DNA from: Butyrivibrio sp. NC3005 | GTDB taxonomy: Bacteria > Bacillota > Clostridia > Lachnospirales > Lachnospiraceae | Assembly (NCBI RefSeq): GCF_000424545.1 | Contig: NZ_AUKC01000007.1 | Location: 78,282-142,281 of the forward strand | DNA length: 64,000 bases | Direction of reading: 5' to 3' | Shown here: piece after piece, positions 29,965 through 38,642 of the stretch | How positions within the stretch are numbered: the stretch's first letter is position 1 | Layout: every line of letters begins with the position of its first letter | Notes under the pieces: generated by a model | The model's database searches: none | What the model saw: only the letters and a program-made list of their open reading frames with translations | What the model was told of the DNA's origin: nothing | Translations under genes and position numbers: made by a program

Positions 29965-31335
29965 ATGGGAGAATATGAAAATCGAAACAGAGCTTCTAGA
30001 CCTGTGGGCAGATCTGGCGCTGATTCAAACAGAAGATATCAAAGAGATGAAATGGATTTTTCGGAATATCGCGAAGCAGATAGAAGAAGACCTCAGCATA
30101 GAACTGAAGCTGCTAGAAAGATTTCACAGCAGGGTAGAAGACCGGCGCCTTCTAAAGGGGCAAGAGGAACTTCTTATGGAGAAAGAAGACCTCAGGATGA
30201 TTATAGACGGCCAGCTGGAAATGGAAGAAGACCTCAGAATTCATCAAGTAGGCAGAACATGTCAAGAAGACCTGAAAATCATAGAAGGAAGAATAAAAAG
30301 AGCTCAATTGCGATTATTATTGTAGAACTTATCGTAATTGCTCTTTTAGCCAGTTTTGCATGTTTTTTTGTCTTTAAACTTAATGTAAGCAAGGTAACAG
30401 AAGTTAAGGTTAATGAGGATGATATTAATAAAAAAATTGCCCAGAAAGTTAATGAAAACGTTGCAATGAAAGATTATTGGAACATAGCTTTGTTTGGCGT
30501 TGATTCAAGGGATGGAGTACTTAGCAGTGGAACAAGAACTGACTGTATTATCATTGCGTCTGTAAATCAGAAGACTGGTGCTATTAAGCTTTGCAGTGTT
30601 TATCGTGATACTTATCTTAATCAATCTTTTTCCAGCAAACAGCAGTATGGAAAATGTAACGCAGCTTATTCCTATGGTGGACCTGAACAGGCTATCAACA
30701 TGCTTAATACTAATCTCGACATGGATATTAGAGATTTTGTTACAATTGGTTTTGGTGGTCTTACAGATATTATTGATGAACTTGGTGGAGTTGAGATATC
30801 CGTAGAAGATGATGAAATTGTACACCTTAACAACTATCAGAGCACTATGGCTAAAGAGCTTAACAAGAAGTATAAAGCGGTAACAGCACCTGGAGTGCAG
30901 ACTCTTACAGGACTTCAGGCAACTGCTTATTGTAGAATACGTTATACTGCAGGAAATGATTTCGCACGTGCGCAGCGTCAAAGAGAAGTGATTCAGGCTA
31001 TAATGACAAAAGCTCGTACAGCAAATGTTAATACTCTAACAAATATTGCCAATAGAGTATTTGATGAAATGGCAACATCGTTAAAACTTTCAGATGTAGT
31101 AGATTTACTGGGTAACATTACTAAGTATCAGATTGTGGCAGATGACGGGTTTCCACAGGAAAATCAAAGATGGACAGGTAAGGTTGGCGGAGCCAGCAGT
31201 ATTGTTCCTGTTTCACTTGAATCAAATGTTTCATGGTTACATCAATTCCTGTTTGATGAAAGCGGATACGCAGTTTCTGATACAGTAAAGAATTATAGTG
31301 GTACTATTTCTTCAAAGACAGCAGGACTTTATTAA
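29965..31335 (+). CDS. LytR-CpsA-Psr (LCP) family glycopolymer ligase
   Basis: This 456-residue protein has a very basic cytoplasmic tail (1-114) with six RRP motifs, one membrane helix (about 115-137) and an extracellular LCP domain (about 170-350). LCP hallmarks are visible: FGVDSRDG, the RTDCI stretch, a VYRDT arginine-aspartate motif and FVTIGFGGLTDIIDELGGV. LCP enzymes move lipid-linked polymers onto peptidoglycan, so this is the likely last step for the glycan made in this locus. GAGGAGC precedes the ATG. The spacer of 237 bases before it may hold a promoter, but none was convincing. The tail length is unusual for LCP proteins. Confidence 0.9.
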   Translation: MGEYENRNRASRPVGRSGADSNRRYQRDEMDFSEYREADRRRPQHRTEAARKISQQGRRPAPSKGARGTSYGERRPQDDYRRPAGNGRRPQNSSSRQNMSRRPENHRRKNKKSSIAIIIVELIVIALLASFACFFVFKLNVSKVTEVKVNEDDINKKIAQKVNENVAMKDYWNIALFGVDSRDGVLSSGTRTDCIIIASVNQKTGAIKLCSVYRDTYLNQSFSSKQQYGKCNAAYSYGGPEQAINMLNTNLDMDIRDFVTIGFGGLTDIIDELGGVEISVEDDEIVHLNNYQSTMAKELNKKYKAVTAPGVQTLTGLQATAYCRIRYTAGNDFARAQRQREVIQAIMTKARTANVNTLTNIANRVFDEMATSLKLSDVVDLLGNITKYQIVADDGFPQENQRWTGKVGGASSIVPVSLESNVSWLHQFLFDESGYAVSDTVKNYSGTISSKTAGLY

Positions 31336-31427
31336 AACGTTGTTGTTCACAACAGAATATTACAGTGTACTTTGAGATGATGCATAGAGTGAATTTATTT
31401 CAACTTGCCTGAGTTTGCTCTTATAAC

Positions 31428-31464
31428 ACTATCTCATGAAATGCGCAAGATAGTGCACATTTTT
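31428..31464 (+). terminator. Possible terminator after the LCP gene
   Basis: CACTATCT (31428-31435) pairs with AGATAGTG (31448-31455), and TTTTT lies at 31460-31464. The loop is 12 bases and there are four bases between stem and T-run, so it is weaker than the hairpin that follows. Confidence 0.4.
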
Positions 31465-31494
31465 GTTTGAACAGTAGCTGATAAAAATTATATG

Positions 31495-31522
31495 GAGTCG
31501 GGGAAATACCTCGACTCTTTTT
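31495..31522 (+). terminator. Strong hairpin with T-run just before a glycosyltransferase start
   Basis: GAGTCGGGG and CCTCGACTC pair around an AAATA loop, with one G-T wobble, and run into five to six T residues. The AAGGAAAAG ribosome site and the ATG at 31538 follow at once. It could end transcription from the LCP gene or act as an attenuator for the gene at 31538. Confidence 0.75.
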
Positions 31523-31537
31523 AAGGAAAAGAATAAA

Positions 31538-32482
31538 ATGTTTAATGTAGATATAATTATACCAACCTACAAACCAGGGAAAGAACTGTTAACTCTTTTA
31601 GATAGGCTTTGTGAGCAAACTCTTTTACCTAAAAAGATTATTATAATGAACACGGAAAAAAGTGAATTTTCTAAGAATTTTACTGATGAAGAATTAAAAA
31701 ATCGATATAATAATGTTGAAATCATAATAAGTCATATTTCAAAAAATGAGTTTGATCATGGTGGAACCAGAAGAAAGGCAGTTGAAGAATATTCCACTTC
31801 GGAACTTTTTCTTTGTATGACACAAGATGCAATTCCAGCGGATAGAACATTTTTATTAGAGCTTAGTAGAGTTTTCGAAAAAGATGAGAACGTTGCGGCA
31901 GCATATGCACGACAGCTTCCAAGACATGATTGCAGCCCTGAAGAATTATATGCCAGAAAGTTTAATTATTCCGTATCACCAATCAGAAAGACCAAGAAAG
32001 ATATACCTGTGCTTGGAATTAAGACTTTTTTCTGCTCTAATGTATCTGCAATGTATAGAAGACAAATATATGATAAGCTTGGAGGCTTTTTAAAAAAAGC
32101 AATATTTAATGAAGATATGGTTTATGCAGGAAATGCAATAAAGGCTGATTATGCAATATGTTATGTGCCTACAGCGGGCGTTGTTCATTCACATAATTAC
32201 AGTTGCAGTCAGCAATTTCACAGAAATTTTGACAATGGTGTTTCCCAGGCGATGCATCCAGAAGTATTTGCAAATATTGTCTCTGAGTCAGAAGGAATGA
32301 AAATGGTTAAAGGAACTGTAAGGTATCTTCAAGATATTCATAAATCTTACCGTATACCATACTATATTCTTTCAGTATCAAGCAGATATTTAGGTTTCAG
32401 ACTTGGAAAAATGTATAAGGTATTGCCTAAATGGTTTGTGAAAAAATGTAGTCTTAACAAGAACTTTTGGAATAACAGATAA
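31538..32482 (+). CDS. GT2 glycosyltransferase, rhamnosyltransferase-like
   Basis: This 314-residue family 2 protein begins VDIIIPTYKPG. It has HISKNEFDHGGTR at about 68-80, a pattern found in RfbF-type rhamnosyltransferases, and MTQDAIP at about 95-101 in the place of the metal-binding motif. The C-terminal half has an FNEDMVYAG stretch. It lies at the end of the glycan locus behind a strong hairpin, so it may be regulated apart from the rest. A dTDP-rhamnose donor is a guess supported by rfbA. AAGGAAAAG precedes the ATG. Confidence 0.75.
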   Translation: MFNVDIIIPTYKPGKELLTLLDRLCEQTLLPKKIIIMNTEKSEFSKNFTDEELKNRYNNVEIIISHISKNEFDHGGTRRKAVEEYSTSELFLCMTQDAIPADRTFLLELSRVFEKDENVAAAYARQLPRHDCSPEELYARKFNYSVSPIRKTKKDIPVLGIKTFFCSNVSAMYRRQIYDKLGGFLKKAIFNEDMVYAGNAIKADYAICYVPTAGVVHSHNYSCSQQFHRNFDNGVSQAMHPEVFANIVSESEGMKMVKGTVRYLQDIHKSYRIPYYILSVSSRYLGFRLGKMYKVLPKWFVKKCSLNKNFWNNR

Positions 32483-32548
32483 TATGGTTGCTGCGTACTG
32501 TAAAGCAAGAAAATAGTACCAAAAGATGTCTCGGAAAGGGGATAGTGT

Positions 32549-33220
32549 ATGGAACTTAAAATTGGAAACGAGCAAGATATTCATACATGGGAAGAAGTTA
32601 TCTTGATTTATCATTCTGCATTAAAGCAGATAAATACTAAGATTGAAATTCTTAATGACGAATTTCAGCAGGTTCATCGTTATAACCCTATTGAGCACAT
32701 TAAATCCAGAATTAAGACTTCTGAAAGTATTGTGAAAAAATTAAAAAGACATGGATATGACGTAACTATCGAAAACATGGTAAAATATGTCAATGATATT
32801 GCAGGTATTCGTGTAATATGTTCTTTTTCTGATGATATCTATCAAATTGCAGATATGATCAGTAACCAGAGCGATATAAGGACAATAGCTGTAAAAGATT
32901 ATATTATGAATCCCAAGTCAAGCGGCTATAGAAGCTACCATATGGTAGTAACTGTTCCTGTTTATCTATCTGATAGAATTATAGATACGCGCGTAGAAAT
33001 TCAAATACGTACAGTAGCTATGGATTTCTGGGCTTCACTCGAGCACAAAATTCAGTATAAATTCGAAGGAAATGCGCCTACTCATATCAATACAGAGCTT
33101 TTAGAATGTGCACATATGGTTTCAGAACTTGACACCAGAATGTTGGCGCTTAATAATGAGATACAAGAAATTGCGGCTCAAAAAGAGCGAGAAAAACTAG
33201 AGATGCAAAAGGTTAATTAA
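32549..33220 (+). CDS. relQ: Small alarmone synthetase, GTP pyrophosphokinase (RelQ type)
   Basis: This 223-residue protein consists of a RelA/SpoT synthetase domain only, without the hydrolase and regulatory parts of long Rel proteins. Conserved pieces include YVNDIAGIRVIC, the substrate loop KSSGYRSYHMVV and VEIQIRTVAMDFWASLEHK. It makes (p)ppGpp from GTP or GDP and ATP. The size fits the RelQ/SAS1 group. GGAAAGGGG precedes the ATG. It does not appear linked in function to the glycan locus upstream, although alarmones do influence envelope genes in Firmicutes. Confidence 0.9.
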   Translation: MELKIGNEQDIHTWEEVILIYHSALKQINTKIEILNDEFQQVHRYNPIEHIKSRIKTSESIVKKLKRHGYDVTIENMVKYVNDIAGIRVICSFSDDIYQIADMISNQSDIRTIAVKDYIMNPKSSGYRSYHMVVTVPVYLSDRIIDTRVEIQIRTVAMDFWASLEHKIQYKFEGNAPTHINTELLECAHMVSELDTRMLALNNEIQEIAAQKEREKLEMQKVN

Positions 33221-33539
33221 TGAGGAGTGCCCAGACACCTTTCGGCGCCTGGGCTATTATGAAAAAATTATCTATCTTGCGAGTTGGAATAGTTGCACAA
33301 CTCATTGATTGAGTATGAATATACTATAGTTAATAAATGTGAACATAATATGAACATGTGATGAATAACTATTTAATTTGCATAAAAAAAGCATAAAGTT
33401 CCCGAAGACGTTGTACAATGTATACAATAGCATTTGTGCAACTCGGTAGTAATTATTGTTACTGATTGCTTAAGAGAGCAATTCAGGTGTATGTACATTC
33501 CATTTTAAAAAAGAGGACTGGAATGAATGGAGAGTGATT
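33221..33539. other. Intergenic region with hairpins and distant inverted repeats
   Basis: A stem GCCCAG/CTGGGC (33229-33254) follows relQ but lacks a T-run, so termination is uncertain. GTTGCACAA at 33292-33300 and its exact reverse complement TTGTGCAAC at 33434-33442 flank an AT-rich stretch. ATTGCT/AGCAAT forms a small hairpin near 33465-33482. No convincing promoter or gene was seen. Confidence 0.45.
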
Positions 33540-34625
33540 ATGAAGAGAAGGAACAATGAGACTTGGGGAGAAAGGATCATGGACAATCTAATGGATAGGG
33601 TAGCAGAGAGAATAAGCGCTCAGGAAATGATAAAAGCTAATGCTGCTGCGGAGGCTGCTGAGACAGAACGATTACGTACGCAGGTTATGCAGCATCAGCA
33701 GGAAATGGATGAGATTAGAGAAAAAGCTAACGAACTAAGTGATATTCTTCAAGAAATGAGAACATTTCTTGAAAAGAAGACTAATGAGAACAGTTTGAAT
33801 ATAAGCGAAGAGCGCATCAAACAGATGATACAGGTTATGACTAATCAGGCCAAAGATATTAAGGCATTATCTAATATCACTACTACGGTACTGACAAAAT
33901 TTGAATCACTAGTTGAAGGCGTTAATTCATGCAGTGAAAAAGATGATGCTATCTTTGAAAAAATTGATGATTTTGAACAAAAAACAGAGAATGTATCTTT
34001 AAAATTTGAAGATATAGTTCTAAAACTTAGAGATGTATCCCTTAAAATCGAAGATAAAAGTCAGATTGAGGATATGAATAGAAAAGTCGGAGACTTTTCT
34101 GCTAAAACTGATGATATATGCTCGGGGATTGCTGAAATTAAGAGCAATAGCAGCGAACTTTTTTCTAAAATTGATGATTTTAGTTCGAAACAGACAGAGC
34201 TTTCTGTTAAAATAGAAGAACTGAAAAAAGGTTTATCAGAATTAGTACTTCAGGATATGCAAAAGTATTTGGATGAACATTTTGATAAATCAGATAAACA
34301 GACTCACGACATAGGTGTTCAGGTATATCGAAATGTTCAAAGTTCGATTGTTGAAGAGCAAAAAAAACAGTCAGCTGAACTAATTGATAATATCAAGAAA
34401 GAAAATGATTCTTTAGCTGGAATTATTGCTGAAGAAACTTCTGCGGAGCTTCACGGAGAAATTGAGAAATTATCAGAAGATATTAAAAACCAGCAAGAAT
34501 TAATTGATCAACTGTCCAGACAGGTATCAAAAAATAAATCCTCTAAGGGACTTAATGTCATAATACTGATTTTTGTATTGGCAATGTTTATTATTAAGGT
34601 CCTGGAGTTATGTCAGTTATTGTAA
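33540..34625 (+). CDS. Coiled-coil protein with C-terminal membrane anchor
   Basis: This 361-residue protein is not recognised as a family member. Almost the whole chain is Glu/Lys/Gln-rich with heptad-like spacing of hydrophobic residues (coiled coil, about 25-325). It includes a run of degenerate short repeats with the pattern IDDF/VSLK/FEDI (about 140-230). A single hydrophobic helix lies at the extreme C-terminus (about 338-357), so it is probably tail-anchored with the rod in the cytoplasm. The start is ATG 33540, with GGAG seven bases upstream; an in-frame GTG at 33534 is closer to that site. Its role may be structural; nothing nearby defines it. Confidence 0.6.
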   Translation: MKRRNNETWGERIMDNLMDRVAERISAQEMIKANAAAEAAETERLRTQVMQHQQEMDEIREKANELSDILQEMRTFLEKKTNENSLNISEERIKQMIQVMTNQAKDIKALSNITTTVLTKFESLVEGVNSCSEKDDAIFEKIDDFEQKTENVSLKFEDIVLKLRDVSLKIEDKSQIEDMNRKVGDFSAKTDDICSGIAEIKSNSSELFSKIDDFSSKQTELSVKIEELKKGLSELVLQDMQKYLDEHFDKSDKQTHDIGVQVYRNVQSSIVEEQKKQSAELIDNIKKENDSLAGIIAEETSAELHGEIEKLSEDIKNQQELIDQLSRQVSKNKSSKGLNVIILIFVLAMFIIKVLELCQLL

Positions 34626-34636
34626 AGGAATGAAAA

Positions 34637-35338
34637 ATGGCAAAAGAAATGTGGAAACCGGGAAATATGTTATATCCAATTCCGGCAGTGATGGTTTCTT
34701 GTCAAAGGAAGGGTGAGAAGCCAAATATTATTACAGTTGCATGGGCGGGGAATATATGTTCAACACCTGCTATGCTGTCAATTTCTGTAAGAGAGTCACG
34801 ATACTCATATGACATCATAAAAGAGTCAGGTGAATTTGTGGTAAATCTTGTGAACCGAAAACTAACAAAAGCTGCAGACTGGTGCGGTGTTAGAAGTGGA
34901 AGAGACTATGACAAATTTGCTGAAATGAATCTAACACAGCAAAAGTCTAATATGATTTCTGCCCCAGGAATACTTGAAAGTCCTGTAAATATCGAGTGCA
35001 AAGTTAAAGATGTAATAAAGCTTGGTACACATGATATGTTTATAGCGGAAGTTATGTGCGTTGATATTGATGATAGATATCTTGATGAAAATAAGACTCT
35101 TGATTTGAAAAAGGCAGATCTTGTAAGTTACAGCCACGGAGAATATTTTGCACTTGGTGAAAAACTTGGAAAATTCGGCTATTCAGTTGCCAAAAAGGTA
35201 AGTTCACAGTCAGGCGGGAAAGATCAAAAGACTTCATATAAAACAAAATCTAAAAAGTCTTTCGATAAAACGAAGTCTTTTGTCTCAAAGTCTTCAAAAA
35301 AACAGGCTGCATTTAAAAAGAAGAAGCCAAAAAAGTGA
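34637..35338 (+). CDS. Flavin reductase-like (FMN-binding split barrel) protein
   Basis: This 233-residue protein has a flavin reductase-like domain in the first 175 residues: PAVMVSCQRKGEKPNIITVAW, then SIRE-like SISVRESRYSY, and NLVNRKLTKAADWCGVRSG. Such proteins bind FMN and reduce flavin or act as small oxidoreductases. The C-terminal 50 residues are nearly all Lys, Ser, Thr and Phe, an unusual basic tail that could bind nucleic acid or acidic polymers. It starts 11 bases after the coiled-coil gene, so the two may be cotranscribed. Confidence 0.8.
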   Translation: MAKEMWKPGNMLYPIPAVMVSCQRKGEKPNIITVAWAGNICSTPAMLSISVRESRYSYDIIKESGEFVVNLVNRKLTKAADWCGVRSGRDYDKFAEMNLTQQKSNMISAPGILESPVNIECKVKDVIKLGTHDMFIAEVMCVDIDDRYLDENKTLDLKKADLVSYSHGEYFALGEKLGKFGYSVAKKVSSQSGGKDQKTSYKTKSKKSFDKTKSFVSKSSKKQAAFKKKKPKK

Positions 35339-35435
35339 TAATAAAAGGGAATTTAAAAGGGTAAATAAAATAAGGGAGTATGGGGAAACCCAAAGTATTA
35401 CTGTTTGCAAAAGAACTAGTAATGTCAAGTTTTAA

Positions 35436-37022
35436 ATGAAACAATTTACAAGTCATTATAAAAAAATAAAATATAAGTTTTATACTACATCTTTAGTTTG
35501 TGTAGGAATATGGACAATTCTATTTTTTCCAAATATAAAAAAAATTGATATGTCTGGTGATAACGTGTATGTTGTCAGGCTGAATGGAGAGGAAGTTGGA
35601 GTAGTGTCAGATAAAAACGATGCTAAATCCGCACTTCGAAAGGCAAGAAAGAAGCTTGCCGGTGATGGTGACGAGCTTGTTATGGCAAAATCCAAGCTTT
35701 CATTTACAGGAAAACATGCCGTTTGGCAGGCAGTGGATGATGAAAAAGAGCTTTCATCAAAAATGCTGGATGTTTTGAACAGAAATAAAAAGAGTACTCT
35801 TCAAAGATGCTTTACAATAAAGATAAATGAGTTTTCTATAAACGTTGCAAGCATGGAAGATGTTCAGACTATTCTTGAGGCAGCAATGAGTAAGTATGAT
35901 TCCGACAAGAAGTTTGCGCCTGAACTTGTCACAGATCCTGATAGAGAAGTTAATGTTCTAACAGCAAAAATAAATACAACCGAGATAATCAAGAAAAGAG
36001 AAGAACAGGCTAATTCGCTTTTTCCGAAGGCTGGAGTTGCACTAGCACTTGAAAATCCGGAATTTGAAGGCGAGACTGATTTTAAGAGTATGGATTTCTC
36101 TGATTATGAACTCGGAATACAGGATATGAAGTTTGGAGATAAGGTTGAAATCGTCGAAGCATATCTACCGACTTATGAAATAAGCGACACTAAGACAGCG
36201 ATAGAAAGTGTCACCAAAGATCAGGAAAAAAATCAGATTTATGAAGTACGTTCTGGCGATACACTTGGTGCAATTGCCATGAAATATAATTTGAGCTTAA
36301 AAGATCTTATAGCAATGAATGAATCGCTTGAGAATGAAAATTCCATGATAAGAGTTGGTGATGAACTTACAGTTACAGTTCCTCAGCCGGAGTTGTCAAT
36401 TATACATACCGAACTTCAGTGCTATGAAGAAGATTATGATGAAAAAACAAAATATGTTGATAATGATTCCTGGTTTACCAATAAGAGTGTAGTAGTTCAG
36501 GAAAAGCAGACAGGCCATCATAGAGTTGTAAATTTGAATACATACCAGAATGATTCGAAGATAGAAAATGAAACTATCAAAGAAGAAGTAACCAAAAAAG
36601 CTATTCCTCTTATAGTAGAACGAGGAACACTCGTTCCTCCAACGTACATTAAGCCGATTTCAGGAGGACGTCTCTCGTCAGGATTTGGAAGACGTAACAG
36701 GCCTACAAGAGGTGCCAGTTCCTTCCACAAGGGCATAGACTGGGCGACTCCTGTAGGAACAGCAGTCATGGCTTCCTCTGGCGGTACAGTAGCTAGAGCG
36801 GGCTGGGCAAGTGGTTATGGTTATTGTATATATATCAACCATTCTGATGGTAAGCAGACACGATATGGACATTTATCAAGAGTTCTTGTATCTGTTGGTC
36901 AAAGAGTAAGACAAGGAGAAAAGATTGCACTTAGTGGAAATACTGGTGTTAGTACGGGTGCTCATCTGCATTTTGAGATATTGGTAAATGGAACGCAGGT
37001 TAATCCGTTCTCCATTCTCTAA
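35436..37022 (+). CDS. M23 metallopeptidase with LysM and G5-like domains
   Basis: This 528-residue envelope protein has an N-terminal membrane helix (about 14-32), a linker region, a LysM peptidoglycan-binding domain (about 268-316) and a G5-like segment (about 345-400). The C-terminal M23 endopeptidase domain covers about 410-528. Zinc ligands are visible as H431 and D435 in HKGIDW, and H512 in HLHFE with H510 nearby. It should cut peptide cross-links of the cell wall during growth or division. LysM plus G5 plus M23 is a common layout in Clostridia. No clear ribosome site precedes the ATG. Confidence 0.92.
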   Translation: MKQFTSHYKKIKYKFYTTSLVCVGIWTILFFPNIKKIDMSGDNVYVVRLNGEEVGVVSDKNDAKSALRKARKKLAGDGDELVMAKSKLSFTGKHAVWQAVDDEKELSSKMLDVLNRNKKSTLQRCFTIKINEFSINVASMEDVQTILEAAMSKYDSDKKFAPELVTDPDREVNVLTAKINTTEIIKKREEQANSLFPKAGVALALENPEFEGETDFKSMDFSDYELGIQDMKFGDKVEIVEAYLPTYEISDTKTAIESVTKDQEKNQIYEVRSGDTLGAIAMKYNLSLKDLIAMNESLENENSMIRVGDELTVTVPQPELSIIHTELQCYEEDYDEKTKYVDNDSWFTNKSVVVQEKQTGHHRVVNLNTYQNDSKIENETIKEEVTKKAIPLIVERGTLVPPTYIKPISGGRLSSGFGRRNRPTRGASSFHKGIDWATPVGTAVMASSGGTVARAGWASGYGYCIYINHSDGKQTRYGHLSRVLVSVGQRVRQGEKIALSGNTGVSTGAHLHFEILVNGTQVNPFSIL

Positions 37023-37037
37023 TTGTATAAAATTACA

Positions 37038-37066
37038 TTTACAAAACAAACATTCCTTGCTATAAT
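37038..37066 (+). promoter_or_regulatory. Sigma-A-type promoter for murA
   Basis: TTTACA at 37038-37043 and TATAAT at 37061-37066 are 17 bases apart. The start of transcription would lie about 140 bases before the murA start, leaving a long leader in which no known riboswitch was recognised. Confidence 0.7.
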
Positions 37067-37213
37067 ATGGATTTGTTTGTAGATGTTTTTCTTATGGTAA
37101 GATGATAACTATGTAGCGGGTTGCAATGCGACTCTTAGCTCTATATATGATTAAATTTGAGAGGCTGGTTGGGATATACAAAGGTGTGTTGACAACTGGT
37201 ATTTGAGGATAAA

Positions 37214-38524
37214 ATGGAAAAATATATTATCAAAGGTGGTTCGCCTCTTGTTGGTGAGGTTGAGATTGGTGGTGCAAAAAATGCAGCATTGGCAATACTT
37301 GCTGCTGCTACAATGACCGATGATTCAGTTCATATCGATAATATGCCTGATGAGCGTGATACAAATGTATTACTTCAGGCTATGGAGAGCATTGGCGTTA
37401 TAATTGACAGAGTGAATCGTCATAGTGTAGTAATAAATGCTTCACAGGTTAAAAATCATACAATTGAGAATGAGTTTATTAAGAAGATTCGCGCTTCTTA
37501 TTATCTTATTGGTGCGCTTCTTGGGAAATACCGTCATGCACAGGTTGTGCTTCCTGGCGGATGTGATATAGGACTAAGACCTATAGATCAGCATATCAAA
37601 GGATTCAGTGCTCTTGGCGCGACAGTTCTTATTGAGCATGGAATAATAAATGCAAAAGCTCAGAAACTCGTAGGGAGTCATATTTATCTTGATATGGTAT
37701 CTGTCGGAGCTACTATTAATATTATGATGGCAGCATGTATGGCTGAAGGTCTTACAATTATTGAGAATGCCGCTAAGGAACCACATGTTGTTGATATAGC
37801 TAACTTTCTTAACAGCATGGGAGCTAATATTAAAGGTGCAGGTACAGATGTGATTAGAATTCGTGGAGTTGAGAAACTTCATGGAACTGATTATACTATT
37901 ATTCCGGATCAGATTGAGGCTGGAACATTTATGGTAGCAGCAGCAGCTACTCATGGTGATGTCACAATTAAAAATGTTATTCCTAAGCACCTTGAATCCA
38001 TTAGTGCTAAGCTTGAAGAAATGGGATGTCAGATTCACGAATCTGATGATGCGGTTCGTGTAGTAGCTACAAAGAGACTTACAGCTACACATGTTAAGAC
38101 TCTACCGTATCCTGGATTTCCAACAGATATGCAGCCTCAGATTACTGTCGCTCTTGCTATGGCAAGTGGAATCAGCATTGTTACTGAAAGTATTTTTGAG
38201 AATCGATTTAAGTATGTTGATGAATTAACACGTATGGGAGCTAGCATCAAGGTTGAAGGTAGCTCAGCGATAGTAACAGGTGTAGAGAGAATGACAGGTG
38301 CAGATATGAGTGCTCCTGACCTTAGAGCCGGTGCAGCACTGGTTATTGCAGGACTTGTCGCAGAAGGTTTTTCTACACTCGATAATATAAAGTTTATTGA
38401 ACGAGGCTATGAGGATTTTGAAATAAAACTTAGAAGTCTTGGAGCTAACATAGAAAAAGTTGATACAGACGCAGAAGAGCAGAAATTTCGCCTGAAAGCA
38501 GGGTATGGAGATATCGCGCAATAA
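37214..38524 (+). CDS. murA: UDP-N-acetylglucosamine 1-carboxyvinyltransferase
   Basis: This 436-residue enzyme makes the first committed step of peptidoglycan synthesis, adding enolpyruvate from PEP to UDP-GlcNAc. K22 and N23 in GAKNAAL match the PEP-binding residues. The active-site cysteine is C117 in GGCDIG, so the enzyme should be sensitive to fosfomycin in the usual way. FPTDMQPQ and the C-terminal RAGAAL are also present. Length and motif order match the family. A good promoter lies upstream and a bidirectional terminator downstream. Confidence 0.95.
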   Translation: MEKYIIKGGSPLVGEVEIGGAKNAALAILAAATMTDDSVHIDNMPDERDTNVLLQAMESIGVIIDRVNRHSVVINASQVKNHTIENEFIKKIRASYYLIGALLGKYRHAQVVLPGGCDIGLRPIDQHIKGFSALGATVLIEHGIINAKAQKLVGSHIYLDMVSVGATINIMMAACMAEGLTIIENAAKEPHVVDIANFLNSMGANIKGAGTDVIRIRGVEKLHGTDYTIIPDQIEAGTFMVAAAATHGDVTIKNVIPKHLESISAKLEEMGCQIHESDDAVRVVATKRLTATHVKTLPYPGFPTDMQPQITVALAMASGISIVTESIFENRFKYVDELTRMGASIKVEGSSAIVTGVERMTGADMSAPDLRAGAALVIAGLVAEGFSTLDNIKFIERGYEDFEIKLRSLGANIEKVDTDAEEQKFRLKAGYGDIAQ

Positions 38525-38611
38525 TTATTGGCAATTATTCAAAAGGCAAATGGTCTGAGGCAGAAGCCTGTTAAGTTGACCATCTTGTGTGACTGTGGAA
38601 ATATAGTAAAG

Positions 38612-38642
38612 AAAAAGTGGTCATTGGTGACCACTTTTTTTT
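38612..38642. terminator. Bidirectional terminator between murA and the acyltransferase gene
   Basis: GTGGTCA and TGACCAC pair around a TTGG loop, with an A-run on the left and a T-run on the right, so it works on both strands. The stop codon of the - strand gene (38621-38623) lies inside the hairpin, so the last codons of that gene also form its terminator. Confidence 0.9.

Noticed and set aside
37189..37216. TTGACA close to the murA start as a promoter
   Set aside because: The only -10-like sequence overlaps the start codon region at a wrong spacing; the promoter at 37038-37066 is much better.
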